Source: Burkholderiales bacterium
Lineage (GTDB): Bacteria > Pseudomonadota > Gammaproteobacteria > Burkholderiales > WYBJ01
Direction of reading: 5' to 3'
NCBI GenBank assembly: GCA_022841915.1
Contig: JALHQN010000007.1
Span: 186,001 to 250,000 of the forward strand
DNA: 64,000 bases
In this document: one piece after another, positions 29,282 to 38,994 of the stretch
How positions within the stretch are numbered: the stretch's first letter is position 1
Layout: every line of letters starts with the position of its first letter
Notes under the pieces: model-generated
What the model was told of the DNA's origin: nothing
Databases searched by the model: none
Seen by the model: the letters and a program-made list of their open reading frames with translations, nothing else
Translations under genes and position numbers: made by a program

Positions 29282-30694
29282 TTAAAGCGCAGGGTGCCGA
29301 CTATGCCACGGCGTAGCCTGCTCGTACGCATGGGCCACCCGATACAACAACCCCTCTTGCAGCGGACGTCCGTGCAGCATCAAGCCGATGGGGAAGGTAT
29401 CGGCGAGACCGAAGCCGCAGGGCACCGAGAGTTCCGGATGTCCCGTTAGAGAGGCGATGGCGTTCCGATACACGGCGCGCGATCGCGCTTGCGCCTGGCG
29501 GCCGCGAATGACGACCGTTTCGGCATCCCAACTGTCGCCGAAGGTGCTGCCTGTTGGCATGGCTATGACATCCACATGGCGCAGCGCTTCGGTCACTTCC
29601 TGGCAGATGCGCGCGCGCTCATGTTGCGCGTGCAGGTAATCGGCAAAGGACTGCGATCGTCCTTGCTCGAACCGCGGATGCCACTCCGGCCAGGCAGCGA
29701 TCTGCTCGGGGGTATAGTTGTCTTCGAGGTAGACTTGAGCCTCGGAGGCCGTCAGCGTGTGCAGTATGGCCCGTCCATGGGCGGACCGCGGCAGTTTGAT
29801 TTCCGTTACCGAGGCGCCCAGCGCTTTCAGAACCTCGATGGCTTGCCGCACCACCGTTTCCTCTTCTTCGCTCAGCCATTCCTTCCAGATCCAGTCGTCG
29901 ACCGGCACGCCTACGCGGATGCCGCGGATTCCGGCTCGCAGGCCGTCCCGGTAAGCCTCGCGAGGCACGTTCAGGCTCACGGGATCCCGAGGATCGTAAG
30001 CGCCCAGGATTCCGAGCATGATCGCATTGTCCTCGACAGTCCGGGTCAGCGGGCCTGCCTGGTCGGAGGTCCAGGACGAGGCCCATACGCCGAAGCGGCT
30101 GATTCTGCCGAAGCTCGCTTTCATGCCCACCAGGCTGCTGTTGCTGGCCGGATGCCGGACCGAGCCTCCCGTGTCGGTGCCGATCGAGGCGAATCCCAAC
30201 GATGCGGCCACCGCGGAGGCAGAGCCGCTGCTCGACGTGCCGGGACTGCATCGGATATCCCAGGCGTTGCGGCATCCCACTGGTCCCGTGCCGCTCCTGC
30301 CGATCTCGGAGACCACTTTGCCGAGAAGAATCCCGCCGGCATCTTCGAGCAGGGTGTGCAGTGTCGCGCTTTCTTGGGGCCGATAGTCGATGCCCTTGGG
30401 GTCTCCGAAGGTGGTCCGTATCCCTTGGGTGGCCACGACATCCTTGAGCGTATAGGGGATGCCGTGCAGCGGGCCGCGATACCTTCCGTGCGTGATCTCG
30501 TGCTCGGCCTCCCGTGCGCGCTGCAAAGCATACTCGGGTGTGATCGTGGTGAAGCACTGTAACCGCGGCTGGAGAGTCTCGATACGCGCCAGGGTGGCAT
30601 TCGTCAGTTCGACAGGCGAGACTTTCCGTTCGCGTACGAGTTCGCTCATTCCGGCGATCGTGGCTGACACGATGTCCAACGCATTGGCGCTCAT
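29282..30694 (-). CDS. Amidase signature family hydrolase
   Basis: 470 residues with ribosome site AGGAG. Triad residues are Lys84 (HGIPYTLKDV), the serine pair near 154-155 (GTSSSGSAS) and Ser178 (GTDTGGSVRHPAS). Unlike the other three amidases in this window it has no small partner gene: the next gene upstream is a Bug binding protein whose stop lies about 155 bases before its start. The Bug gene and this amidase are probably co-transcribed, suggesting uptake and hydrolysis of an amide. The substrate is unknown. Confidence 0.9.
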   Translation of the reverse strand: MSANALDIVSATIAGMSELVRERKVSPVELTNATLARIETLQPRLQCFTTITPEYALQRAREAEHEITHGRYRGPLHGIPYTLKDVVATQGIRTTFGDPKGIDYRPQESATLHTLLEDAGGILLGKVVSEIGRSGTGPVGCRNAWDIRCSPGTSSSGSASAVAASLGFASIGTDTGGSVRHPASNSSLVGMKASFGRISRFGVWASSWTSDQAGPLTRTVEDNAIMLGILGAYDPRDPVSLNVPREAYRDGLRAGIRGIRVGVPVDDWIWKEWLSEEEETVVRQAIEVLKALGASVTEIKLPRSAHGRAILHTLTASEAQVYLEDNYTPEQIAAWPEWHPRFEQGRSQSFADYLHAQHERARICQEVTEALRHVDVIAMPTGSTFGDSWDAETVVIRGRQAQARSRAVYRNAIASLTGHPELSVPCGFGLADTFPIGLMLHGRPLQEGLLYRVAHAYEQATPWHSRHPAL

Positions 30695-30850
30695 GGTCTA
30701 CTCCTGTGGCTTGCGGTTTGAGTATCGGTTTGCTTCGACATTCGAGCCGAGCCTAGGGGGCGACGCCGTGCGATCGAGAGGGAACGCGCTTCATCCTCTT
30801 CGAGCGCTCGTCCCTTAGATGTCGATCCAGGGAGCAAGTCGGTCCTTCGG

Positions 30851-31831
30851 TCAGCGTTCGACCTTGATTTTCGCCGTCTTGATGATTTCCGCAAACCTGG
30901 CTGAGTCCTGCCTGATCAGGGTCGCGAACTGATCAGGAGTGGAGACGAAGGGTTCCATGCCGAAGCTCAGGAGCTTGTCCCGAAAGTCGGGCAAGGCCAA
31001 CACTCGGGTGATCTCGGTCGACAACGTGCTGACGATCGGCTTCTCGGTGCCCGCTGGCGCGACCATGCCGAACCACGAATTCGACAAGAATCCCGGCATG
31101 CCAGATTCGGTGAACGTGGGTACGTTGGGCAGGGCTGAGAAGCGCGTGTCGCCGGTGATGGCGAGGGCCTTCAATCTGCCGCGATTGACGTAAGGGAGGG
31201 CTGAGACGATGGGTTGCAGGGACAGCTCCACATGCCCGCCGATCAGATCGGTGAACGCCGGTCCGCCTCCCTTGTAGTTGACGATCTGCATGTCGAACCC
31301 GCCCATGCTCTTGAGCAGTTCCCCGCCCAGATGCAGCGCAGAGCCGAAGTTCGTCGCGAAATTGAGCTGTCCCGGCCTGGCCTTCGCCAGCGCGATCAAC
31401 TCTCGCAGATTGTTGGCCGGAATCGAAGGATGCGAGAGCAGTAGCCACTCCGAGCGAGCGATGGTCCCGATCGGAGTGAAGTCCTTGTGGATGTCGTAGG
31501 GGGCAGGGAACAGCAGGGACGAGATGACGAAGGTGCGGCTCATCACCATCACCGTGTAGCCATCGGGCTTGGATTTCGCTACCGCATCGGTTCCGATGAT
31601 GGTATTGCCGCCGGCACGGTTGTCGACGATGAATCGCTGGGTCATCCGCTCGCTCATCTTTTCAGCCGTGAGGCGAGCCAACGGATCGACGCTGCCGCCC
31701 GGAGGAAACGGGACGATCATCCGGATCGGTCTGTTCGGATAAGGCTGCTGGGCCGCAGCGGGGAGTGCAGGAAGAATCGCCAGTGTCGATACCAGCAGCA
31801 TCGGTGCCGCAGGAGCAAAAAAGCGCCTCAT
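30851..31831 (-). CDS. Bug-type (TctC) substrate-binding protein
   Basis: 326 residues from ATG 31831 with AAAGGAGAAACC upstream. The signal peptide ends near LPALPAAAQ. Motifs are YPNRPIRMIVPFPPGGSVDPLAR, IVDNRAGGN, PDGYTVMVMSR and QIVNYKGGGP. The usual VPYKG is changed to VNYKG. It precedes the amidase at 29282-30694 on the same strand, so it is the likely binding partner for that enzyme's substrate. Confidence 0.9.
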   Translation of the reverse strand: MRRFFAPAAPMLLVSTLAILPALPAAAQQPYPNRPIRMIVPFPPGGSVDPLARLTAEKMSERMTQRFIVDNRAGGNTIIGTDAVAKSKPDGYTVMVMSRTFVISSLLFPAPYDIHKDFTPIGTIARSEWLLLSHPSIPANNLRELIALAKARPGQLNFATNFGSALHLGGELLKSMGGFDMQIVNYKGGGPAFTDLIGGHVELSLQPIVSALPYVNRGRLKALAITGDTRFSALPNVPTFTESGMPGFLSNSWFGMVAPAGTEKPIVSTLSTEITRVLALPDFRDKLLSFGMEPFVSTPDQFATLIRQDSARFAEIIKTAKIKVER

Positions 31832-32518
31832 GGTTTCTCCTTTTTCAGACTGAATCATTGCTCCTGTACGAGCCCATCGCTGCTTTCGAACGCTTGTTCA
31901 TGACGGCAGTCTTTTCCTTCAGGCTAGCATGATGAATGCCAGTCTTCCATGTTCGCAACTGCGCGGGAGCGATTGTCATTGACTTTCATGCGCTTAAACC
32001 CTGGCATCGGCACGATCGCGGAAGCGGGAAGGGCAGAGGAGCGCACCGGGCCGAGGCGGCGCGGAACGTGATGCACCCGGATCGTTCGTCCATTGGCCGT
32101 GAAGCGAGGGGGCACGCTGATGGCGGATTCTGGTGTGGCTTCGGACGGAGGCGGCATCTTGGCATTGGACGCAGGGGCTCGGCGACTGCCCGAGGGGACG
32201 ATCCGTGCATGGGGCGAGGCGCCTTTCGAGGTCCCGGATGCAGTCGATGAAGCCGAGAGTGTTTTACAGCCCAGGACGCAGTGCTCCAGTTCTCGCGCCT
32301 TTGGTTCAGGGAGGGTGCTCGGCGCCGGATCCTTTCCACGCAGCGGGTTCAGGCGATGGATCGCACTCGGTTCTGCGTTCTGCTCGAACAGCGAGCCCCT
32401 GCAGGGCGTCTTTGTCGATCCGACACCGCAAAATGAACGGCGTCCCTTGCCGCTGGCAGACTTACGGGGCAATATCGACCAACCACTTCCAGACAATCCG
32501 AACCGAGAGAGCATTGAT
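31832..32518. other. Intergenic region without a recognisable gene
   Basis: About 690 bases between a leftward Bug gene and the rightward DUF6481 gene. The frame of the DUF6481 gene stays open upstream to 32093, but its translation is low-complexity and resembles no protein. Nothing else was recognised. Confidence 0.45.
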
Positions 32519-32896
32519 ATGTCCCGTACCGAACCGGGGTTTGCCGAGCGCCTGCAGACAGCGACCAAGGCCAAGCAAGCCAAACTCGAGAAATTGCGCG
32601 CAGCGGCACTGAACAGCGCACCACAGACGACCGAGCGGCAGGCGGCGCGCATGGAGGCGGAAAAGGCCCGCGCGATTCGCACGGCCGAGCGCAAACAAGC
32701 GAACCAGGCTGCCGCAAGACAACGGGCGGCGGACCGCGCGGCGGAGCAAGCCAGGAAGGCGCAAGCGATCGCAGACGAAAAGGCACGCAAGGAGGCCGAG
32801 CGTCTTGCCCAATTGGAGATGGAGGCGGCACGCAAGCAGGAGCAGAAGGCCGCGCGGGATGCCAAGTACGCCGCGCGCAAGGCCCGGCAGAGATAA
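32519..32896 (+). CDS. DUF6481-like Lys/Ala/Glu-rich coiled-coil protein
   Basis: 125 residues from ATG 32519, with GAGAGAG upstream. Almost the whole chain is charged helix: repeated Ala, Arg, Glu and Lys with few hydrophobics, ending EQKAARDAKYAARKARQR, which matches the DUF6481 end. The predicted coiled coil and high charge suggest binding to nucleic acid or to itself, but the function of the family is unknown. The in-frame extension upstream is not credible protein, so the short start is preferred. Confidence 0.72.
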   Translation: MSRTEPGFAERLQTATKAKQAKLEKLRAAALNSAPQTTERQAARMEAEKARAIRTAERKQANQAAARQRAADRAAEQARKAQAIADEKARKEAERLAQLEMEAARKQEQKAARDAKYAARKARQR

Positions 32897-32907
32897 GGCT
32901 TCGGGCA

Positions 32908-34317
32908 TCAGGATTCGAGCAGATTCGTGCCACCCTCGGGTGCGCGCGACTCCCGAGCCTGTCGCTTGATTTCCTCCGCTTCGCTCGTCAGCGCGCCTTC
33001 CGTGGAGCTGGCAGCGCTTCCGCTTTCGATGGCGCTTGGAGGAGCATGCGGGTAGCGGCGGGCTGCTTCGGACGGGCCGGACGGGATGGTCTGTATCGGA
33101 ACCCCTTGGGGGAAGATCACCTCCCGCGCCTCGTCCGGCATGGAGATCCCGCCTGAAGCAAAGGCGCGTTTGGTCAGCCGAATCAGCGCAGAGCGCACCT
33201 TGAGATAGCTATATTGGCGGGTGTCGAGCCAGAAGTAGATGCGCAGATTCACCGTCGCCGCGCCCAGCGCTTCCACCAGCACGAGGGGTTCAGGGTCGTG
33301 CAGGACAGCCGGATGCTCGCTGAGCACGCGCATGGCTTCGGCCTGCGCCTTGGCGATCGGGTCATCGTAGCCGATGCCGACCGCGAAATCGTAACGGGAT
33401 ATGGGGTTCGCAGTGAAGTTCTGGATCGTGGCCTTGTAGATGGTTGCGTTCGGAATCTGCACGTGATTGCCTGCCTCCGTCATCAACAGTGTCGATCGCG
33501 GATTGACGCTTTGAACGAAGCCTCGATGGCCCGCCACCTCGATCAAGTCGTTGGGTGCGAACGGGCGCTGCATGCTGATCAGTACGCTTGCCAGGAAGTT
33601 CTCTGCGATGTCGCGAAACGCGAACCCGAGCACCAAGCCGGCGAGACCGGTACCGCCGACGACCGTGACGGCGAGCCCGGTCAGTCCGGAGACGGTCAGC
33701 ACCACGTACAAGCCCAGCATGAATACCGGCACTGCGACAACCCGCGCCGCCACATCGCGCAAGAGCCTGTTGTCCAACGCACGCCCCAGAACAGACGCTG
33801 CCACCCGGACGGACCACTTGGCGATGTACCAGGTGGCGATCAGCAGCACGAGGGCGATCAGGATGACGGGCCCTCGACGGATCATGCCCTGGCTCATTTC
33901 GCGCAGCTTCTCGGTCGCCGGCGAGAAATTCCAGACACCCGCCTCGGCGATCTCGATCTGATTGACGACCGCTACGACGTCGCGAGTGTTACGCGCCAAC
34001 TGCTCCGCCCATGCCCCATGTGCCTCGTCGCCTGCACGGCCGCCTAGAAACACGACGCCTTGGTTGACGCGTACGTCGATGCCCTCGAACCAGCCGGTCG
34101 CTTCGAGAATTCGGGCCAGGCGAGCGGCGATCTGCGCGTCATTGGCGAGCGGAATCACTTCGATCCGCTGTGGTGAGTCCGCATTCGGCGGCGACATGCC
34201 GTCGCCCTTTGCAGCGGACTGGGCGCAGGCCGCCGAGGCCGTCAGCATCGCGGCGGTCAGGGTCACTGCGGCAGCCCAGCGGAGCACCGTGCTGCAGCGG
34301 ACCGCGGTCCGCGTCAT
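32908..34317 (-). CDS. MscS-family mechanosensitive channel with N-terminal BON domain
   Basis: 469 residues from ATG 34317. A signal peptide ends near ASAACAQ. A BON domain (about 50-110) shows RIEVIPLANDAQIAARLARIL and GVVFLGGRA. Then come several membrane helices and the MscS core: the pore helix GLTGLAVTVVGGTGLAGLVLGFAFRDIAENF and the beta domain PFAPNDLIEVAGHRGFVQSV. Such channels open under membrane tension to release solutes in hypo-osmotic shock; the periplasmic BON domain may bind lipids. The C-terminus is long and polar. Convergent with the DUF6481 gene. Confidence 0.9.
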   Translation of the reverse strand: MTRTAVRCSTVLRWAAAVTLTAAMLTASAACAQSAAKGDGMSPPNADSPQRIEVIPLANDAQIAARLARILEATGWFEGIDVRVNQGVVFLGGRAGDEAHGAWAEQLARNTRDVVAVVNQIEIAEAGVWNFSPATEKLREMSQGMIRRGPVILIALVLLIATWYIAKWSVRVAASVLGRALDNRLLRDVAARVVAVPVFMLGLYVVLTVSGLTGLAVTVVGGTGLAGLVLGFAFRDIAENFLASVLISMQRPFAPNDLIEVAGHRGFVQSVNPRSTLLMTEAGNHVQIPNATIYKATIQNFTANPISRYDFAVGIGYDDPIAKAQAEAMRVLSEHPAVLHDPEPLVLVEALGAATVNLRIYFWLDTRQYSYLKVRSALIRLTKRAFASGGISMPDEAREVIFPQGVPIQTIPSGPSEAARRYPHAPPSAIESGSAASSTEGALTSEAEEIKRQARESRAPEGGTNLLES

Positions 34318-34883
34318 GCATCGGCCGCGCGCGGCCGACCCGTGACGAGCAGCGGCATCCCTCCACGGCTGCTCCCGTAGGGGAAGATTGCGCATTTCAA
34401 ATCTTGCACCGCTCATGCGCGTTCCCGTTGTGTGGCCGAAGCGAGCGACAGCATCTTTCGTGCCCCAGTCGGGAATGTGCTCGCGGGCGGTGGCGCTCCT
34501 TTCGGATGGATGGATGCCGAAGCGGCCCGGAAGATTCGGATGAACCGATCGGCGTTATGCCAAACGCGTGCCTCCAGGGAGAAGGCGACGCAACCCGCAA
34601 GACTGCGCTGTAAGGTGGTCGCATGGTGTGCCAGCGGCAAAACCCGCTCGACTCGGTCGCGTTCTGCGTAGAATCGGTCTGTCGGCGGGTTGCCTGTGTC
34701 GTCGCATAGGTCCGTTACGGCACAGGAGGAGGCACAACCCCTCATGCATGCCGGTCGAGCATGGCTTGCGGCCATTTCGAACGCAAGTCGGTCGACGCGC
34801 TCGATGATGGGGTTTCGGTGAAAGCAGGGTCAAGCGCTCAGGTTGAGGGCAGGAGCCTGGATGGAGACGACGGAAAAACGCTT
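34318..34883. other. Divergent intergenic region
   Basis: About 566 bases between the leftward MscS gene and the rightward TerD gene. No believable frame was found. An in-frame GTG at 34818 could extend TerD, but no ribosome site supports it. Confidence 0.4.
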
Positions 34884-35447
34884 ATGTCTAAGAGACAGCC
34901 TTGGGGATCCCGCAATACGCTAGGCAGTGAAGACGATTCGGATTTGCACGAGCTGGTATTGGGCTTGCACTGGGATCCTCCCTGCGAAGACTCCGCCGGG
35001 CAGGTCGCAGACCTCGATGCGGTATGTGCGGTGGTCGGTCTCGGGGGAGAGATCGTGGAGGTGGTGCACCCGGGGCACCCGCGCAACGTCAACGGCAGCA
35101 TCGTTCATACGGGGGATGCTCGCACGGGTGCGAGCGAGTGGGATGACGAGCGGATATTCATTTTTCTGGATGCACTGCCCGAGGCAGTATCCAAAGTCCT
35201 TTTCGTCGTCTCGAGTGCGAACGGCGTGCCGTTCGAGTCCATACCCGGCGCGCAGTGCCATGTCAGCGATCGGCTCAGCGAGACGCCGCGAGTCCGCATC
35301 GACCTGACGGCGCTCGATGGGCTGACGCTGCACGTTGCGGCGATCGTCAGCCGCGGCGTCGACCGATGGCGTGTGGATGCGGGCGCTTGCATCGGGGAGC
35401 CTGCGATGCTCGCTGAACTGCGACTGCTGTTGCGTCGAACCAAGTAA
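34884..35447 (+). CDS. TerD family protein
   Basis: 187 residues from ATG 34884; the start is uncertain. The sequence follows the TerD plan: HELVLGLHWDPP, DLDAVCAVVG, GSIVHTGDARTGASEWDDERIFIFLDALP and a C-terminal DLTALDG strand. The acidic residues in GDARTG and WDDE correspond to the calcium-binding sites of TerD domains. TerD proteins are linked to tellurite, phage and general envelope stress and usually sit in ter operons, but no other ter gene is nearby. It may be part of a small stress region with MscS and katG. Confidence 0.78.
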   Translation: MSKRQPWGSRNTLGSEDDSDLHELVLGLHWDPPCEDSAGQVADLDAVCAVVGLGGEIVEVVHPGHPRNVNGSIVHTGDARTGASEWDDERIFIFLDALPEAVSKVLFVVSSANGVPFESIPGAQCHVSDRLSETPRVRIDLTALDGLTLHVAAIVSRGVDRWRVDAGACIGEPAMLAELRLLLRRTK

Positions 35448-35800
35448 AGCGTGGCGGGTGCGCCTCGGGGCTGCGGATTCGTTCCTGGGTGATCCGACAG
35501 TCGTCGACGGCGCCATTGACTTATCGCAAACCGGGGTCTGCAGCTTGGCGCTAAGCTGCGTGCGATGATTTCTCGGTGCGGCGAGGGCGGCGATCCGCGA
35601 TGGAGAGTTCTCGCCACGTCGACGGTTCTCGAACGATGTCTCGCGAGATCCAGCTTGGTACTTCGATCGGCGCGAGGCTTCCGACTGCATGCGCTAAGCG
35701 GAGGATTCGGGCCTCGTGCTTCGCGCCACTGGCCGGTGATCGTGACCGCTAGGCATGGGGAAATCACAGGGCGCGGCCGGCAATCGTAGACGGGAAGCTC
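35448..35800. other. Upstream region of the hydrogenase operon
   Basis: 353 bases before the first hydrogenase gene, without a gene. TTGAC-TTAT-CGCAA at 35516-35529 loosely resembles an FNR/Anr half-site pair (seven of ten matches), which could link expression to low oxygen. This is a weak match about 270 bases from the first ATG. Confidence 0.35.
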
Positions 35801-36931
35801 ATGGGACCAAAGCGGGACGCATCAGCGTTCATCCTTCCAGTTGCGCGGCTGGACGAACTTTTCGCAGCGCTCCGCTCGCGAGGTTACGCTTGCGTCGGAC
35901 CGACTGTGCGTGACGCAGCTATCGTGTACGGCGATATCGAGCACAGCGCCGACCTGCCGCGAGGCTGGACGGACGACCATGCGCCGGGCTCCTACCGAAT
36001 CAAGCGGCGCAGCGACAACGCCTACTTCGGCTACGTCGTCGGCCCGCATGCCTGGAAGAAGTACCTGTTCACGCCCGAGCGCCGTCTTTGGCAGCTACAG
36101 CGAGCGGGTGCAAAGTGGGAGCGCACCGATCCGCCGGTGGAGGTCCAGAAATATGCGTTCATCGGCGTGCGCGCCTGTGAAATCGCTGCGCTGCAGATCC
36201 AGGATCGCATTTTCACGGGCGGGCAGTTCGTGGAGCCGAACTATGCGGCCACGCGTCGAGAGGTTTTCGTCGTGTCGGTGAACTGCACGCAGTCGGCCTC
36301 CACATGCTTTTGCGTTTCGATGGATACCGGGCCGGAGGTCCGGGGCGGAAGCGACCTCACCCTGACGGAGATCCTGCAACCCGAGCACTGCTTCGTCGTT
36401 CGGGCGGACAGCGAGCGCGGAGATGAAGTATTGGCGTCTCTGGATCTGGACTGCGCCAGGTCCGAGCACAGCCATGCCGCGGCTGTTGGCGTCGATCACG
36501 CAAGACGCCAGTCGCGCAGGCTAGAGACAGCGGGGCTGAAAGACCTGCTCCGAAGAAACAGCGAGAGTCCGCAGTGGCAGGACATCGCCAGTCGCTGCCT
36601 GTCTTGCGCCAATTGCACCCTGGCTTGTCCCACTTGCTTCTGCAGCAGCGTCGAGGACGTAAGCGACCTGTCCGGCGATCATGCCGAACGCTGGCAGCGC
36701 TGGGACTCCTGCTTCAATCCCGATTTCAGCTACATGCACGGTGGCGAAGTCCGCAGGACTACGGCCGCCCGCTATCGCCAGTGGATGACGCACAAGCTGA
36801 GCACTTGGTTCGACCAATTCGGCAGTTCGGGTTGCGTGGGGTGCGGCCGCTGCATTTCGTGGTGCCCCGTGGGCATCGACATCACCGAGGAGGCGCGCAA
36901 GATGCGTGAAGCCGAAGGAGTGCAGTCGTGA
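35801..36931 (+). CDS. hydB: Group 3b [NiFe] hydrogenase beta subunit, iron-sulfur protein
   Basis: 376 residues with GGGAAG upstream. The N-terminal half resembles sulfhydrogenase beta subunits (YFGYVVGPHAWKKYLF, AFIGVRACEIAALQIQD). Two C-terminal 4Fe-4S motifs are CLSCANCTLACPTC starting at C266 and CVGCGRCISWCPVG starting at C345. The subunit carries electrons between the flavin/nucleotide side and the hydrogen-activating subunits. It heads an operon with the P. furiosus-like order beta, gamma, delta, alpha, but with an extra gene inserted after beta. Overlap with the next gene is four bases. Confidence 0.92.
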   Translation: MGPKRDASAFILPVARLDELFAALRSRGYACVGPTVRDAAIVYGDIEHSADLPRGWTDDHAPGSYRIKRRSDNAYFGYVVGPHAWKKYLFTPERRLWQLQRAGAKWERTDPPVEVQKYAFIGVRACEIAALQIQDRIFTGGQFVEPNYAATRREVFVVSVNCTQSASTCFCVSMDTGPEVRGGSDLTLTEILQPEHCFVVRADSERGDEVLASLDLDCARSEHSHAAAVGVDHARRQSRRLETAGLKDLLRRNSESPQWQDIASRCLSCANCTLACPTCFCSSVEDVSDLSGDHAERWQRWDSCFNPDFSYMHGGEVRRTTAARYRQWMTHKLSTWFDQFGSSGCVGCGRCISWCPVGIDITEEARKMREAEGVQS

Positions 36932-37392
36932 AGGACCTCGTGACGCTTGTCGCCGAGCACCCGTTTTTCGAGGATCTCGCGCCCGCGCATCTTGCGCTGG
37001 TAGTCGGCTGCGCTCAGATGGCTGTTTACAAGAAGAACGATTACCTGTTCAAGTACGGCGACGATGCCGCGTATTTCTTTTTGCTCCGATACGGGCGCGT
37101 CGCGCTCGAGCTGACGGGCCCCGGCGCGGACTCGTTCCGATTCCAGACCGTAGGTGCGGGTGAAGTATTGGGGTGGTCATGGCTGTTTCCGCCTCATCAG
37201 TCGCAATTCGATGCGCGTGTGATCGAGGACGCCCGCGTGATCCGGTTCGACGGCAAGTGCTTGCGCGCCAAATGCGACAGCGATCCAGTCTTGGGCTACG
37301 ATCTGATGAAGCGTTTTGCTCAGGTGATGGTGCGACGCTTCGCGGATACCCGCCTGCAGTTGATCGACGTGTATGGCAAGCAAGGCCGCTGA
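36928..37392 (+). CDS. Stand-alone cyclic-nucleotide-binding-domain protein in the hydrogenase operon
   Basis: 154 residues from GTG 36928, overlapping hydB by four bases. The chain is one cNMP-binding-like domain (about 10-125): FFEDLAPAHLALVV, YLFKYGDDAAYFFLLRYGRVALEL and VGAGEVLGWSWLF. There is no DNA-binding helix-turn-helix, so it is not a CRP-type regulator. It overlaps the gamma-subunit gene too, implying a structural or regulatory part in the complex. HoxI of the Ralstonia soluble hydrogenase, a similar small domain linked to NADPH activation, is a good parallel, though the ligand here is unknown. Confidence 0.85.
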   Translation: MKDLVTLVAEHPFFEDLAPAHLALVVGCAQMAVYKKNDYLFKYGDDAAYFFLLRYGRVALELTGPGADSFRFQTVGAGEVLGWSWLFPPHQSQFDARVIEDARVIRFDGKCLRAKCDSDPVLGYDLMKRFAQVMVRRFADTRLQLIDVYGKQGR

Positions 37393-38224
37393 CGTGATCG
37401 GGACGCAGCCGCTGCTGCCGCAGCCGTGGGTCGTGAGCGAGGTGACGCGTGAGACGGACGATGTGGTCACGCTGACGATGGATCCCGGCAGCGGTGCCGC
37501 CCCCATGGTCTTCAGGCCCGGTCAGTTCAACATGCTCTACGCGTTCGGCGTGGGCGAAGTGCCCATTTCGATCAGCGGCGACCCGGCGCACGAGGCGCAG
37601 CTGATACATACCCTGCGCGCAGTCGGCTTCGTCACTCGCGCCTTGTGCGCGCTCCAGCCCGGTGACTTGATCGGTGTGCGAGGCCCCTACGGCAGCCATT
37701 GGCCCATCGAGCAGCATGCCGGCCGCGACATCGTACTGGTGGCGGGCGGCATCGGATTGGCTCCCTTGCGCCCGGCGATCTATCACATCCTCAGCCACCG
37801 CGATCGGTACGGAGAAGTCGCCTTGCTGTACGGCGCGCGTAAACCCGACGAGTTGCTGTTTCCGGACGAGTTCGACGCTTGGCGCAAGGCGGGCATTCAG
37901 GTCGAGATCACGGTCGATAACGCGGACGCTTGCTGGGAGGGCCGGGTGGGGGTGGTCACGACACTGATTCGCCACGGCCGGTTCGAGCGCACCGCGGCCA
38001 GTGCGTTCATGTGCGGGCCCGAAGTCATGATGCGTTTCGCGGCGCAGGAACTCGAGAACCAGGGCGTGACGCCTGACAAGGTGTTCGTCTCCATGGAACG
38101 AAACATGAAGTGCGCGATCGGCTTGTGCGGGCATTGTCAGTTGGGGCCGGAGTTCATCTGCACGGATGGTGCGGTGTTCGCGCTGCCGCGCGTGCAGCGC
38201 TTGATGACGATTCGGGAGCTGTGA
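37373..38224 (+). CDS. hydG: Group 3b hydrogenase gamma subunit, FAD/NAD(P)-binding reductase
   Basis: 283 residues, overlapping the preceding gene by 20 bases. A ferredoxin-reductase-type FAD domain ([22 protein letters not shown]) is followed by the NAD(P)-binding domain ([16 protein letters not shown]) and a C-terminal 2Fe-2S site with C247, C252, C255 and C263 ([19 protein letters not shown]). It exchanges electrons between NAD(P)H and the iron-sulfur chain. The symbol follows sulfhydrogenase naming and is unrelated to the radical-SAM HydG of [FeFe] hydrogenase. Its stop overlaps the next start. Confidence 0.93.
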   Translation: MASKAADVIGTQPLLPQPWVVSEVTRETDDVVTLTMDPGSGAAPMVFRPGQFNMLYAFGVGEVPISISGDPAHEAQLIHTLRAVGFVTRALCALQPGDLIGVRGPYGSHWPIEQHAGRDIVLVAGGIGLAPLRPAIYHILSHRDRYGEVALLYGARKPDELLFPDEFDAWRKAGIQVEITVDNADACWEGRVGVVTTLIRHGRFERTAASAFMCGPEVMMRFAAQELENQGVTPDKVFVSMERNMKCAIGLCGHCQLGPEFICTDGAVFALPRVQRLMTIREL

Positions 38225-38994
38225 TGGGCAAGCCGAGATTGGCGGTCTGGAAGTTCGCCTCCTGCGACGGTTGTCAGTTGAGCTTGCTCGATTGCGAGGA
38301 CGAGTTGCTGGCTGTGGCAGGCGCGGTCGAGATCGCGTACTTTCCGGAGGCCAGCAGCGACATGCAGCCCGGTCCCTACGATGTCTCCCTGGTGGAAGGC
38401 AGCATCACGACGGCGCATGACGCCGAGCGCATCCGGGAAATTCGACGGCAGAGCGGCGCGGTCATCACCATCGGTGCCTGCGCCACAGCGGGCGGCATCC
38501 AGGCATTGCGAAACTTCGCGGACGTCGAGGAATTCACGCGTGCCGTGTACGCGACCCCTTCGTTCATCAGCACCCTCGACACATCGACGCCGATTGCCGA
38601 TCACATCCGCGTGGATTTCGAGCTGCGCGGCTGCCCGATCAACAAGCATCAGCTGCTCGAGACCATCAATGCGTTTATCAACCGGCGCCGGCCGAACATC
38701 CCCGCCCATAGCGTCTGCGTCGAATGCAAACGGCGGGGGACTGTCTGCGTAACGGTTGCGCGCGGTGCGGCCTGCCTCGGGCCGGTAACCCACGCAGGCT
38801 GCGGCGCTTTGTGCCCGAGCTACGACCGCGGCTGCTTCGGTTGCTACGGCCCCAAGGAACTGGCGAACACCGAATCACTGGCCGCTTGGGCTCGTGACAA
38901 GCTCGGGGTCGCTGATAAAGACATCCAGCGGCTCCACCACAACTTCAACGCCTGGAGTGAACCGTTTCGCAGCGAAGGCGATCGTCATGGCTGA
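38224..38994 (+). CDS. hydD: Group 3b [NiFe] hydrogenase delta (small) subunit
   Basis: 256 residues starting at ATG 38224, overlapping the gamma stop by one base. The proximal cluster motif is CDGC (C14, C17), with further ligands in [10 protein letters not shown] and [11 protein letters not shown]-terminal block of cysteines ([29 protein letters not shown]) binds two more 4Fe-4S clusters. The subunit relays electrons from the NiFe site. No Tat signal is present, so the enzyme is cytoplasmic, as expected for group 3b. Confidence 0.95.
   Translation: MGKPRLAVWKFASCDGCQLSLLDCEDELLAVAGAVEIAYFPEASSDMQPGPYDVSLVEGSITTAHDAERIREIRRQSGAVITIGACATAGGIQALRNFADVEEFTRAVYATPSFISTLDTSTPIADHIRVDFELRGCPINKHQLLETINAFINRRRPNIPAHSVCVECKRRGTVCVTVARGAACLGPVTHAGCGALCPSYDRGCFGCYGPKELANTESLAAWARDKLGVADKDIQRLHHNFNAWSEPFRSEGDRHG

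Noticed and set aside
32093..32518. N-terminal extension of the DUF6481 protein
   Set aside because: Low-complexity, family members start at the equivalent of 32519, and a better start lies there.
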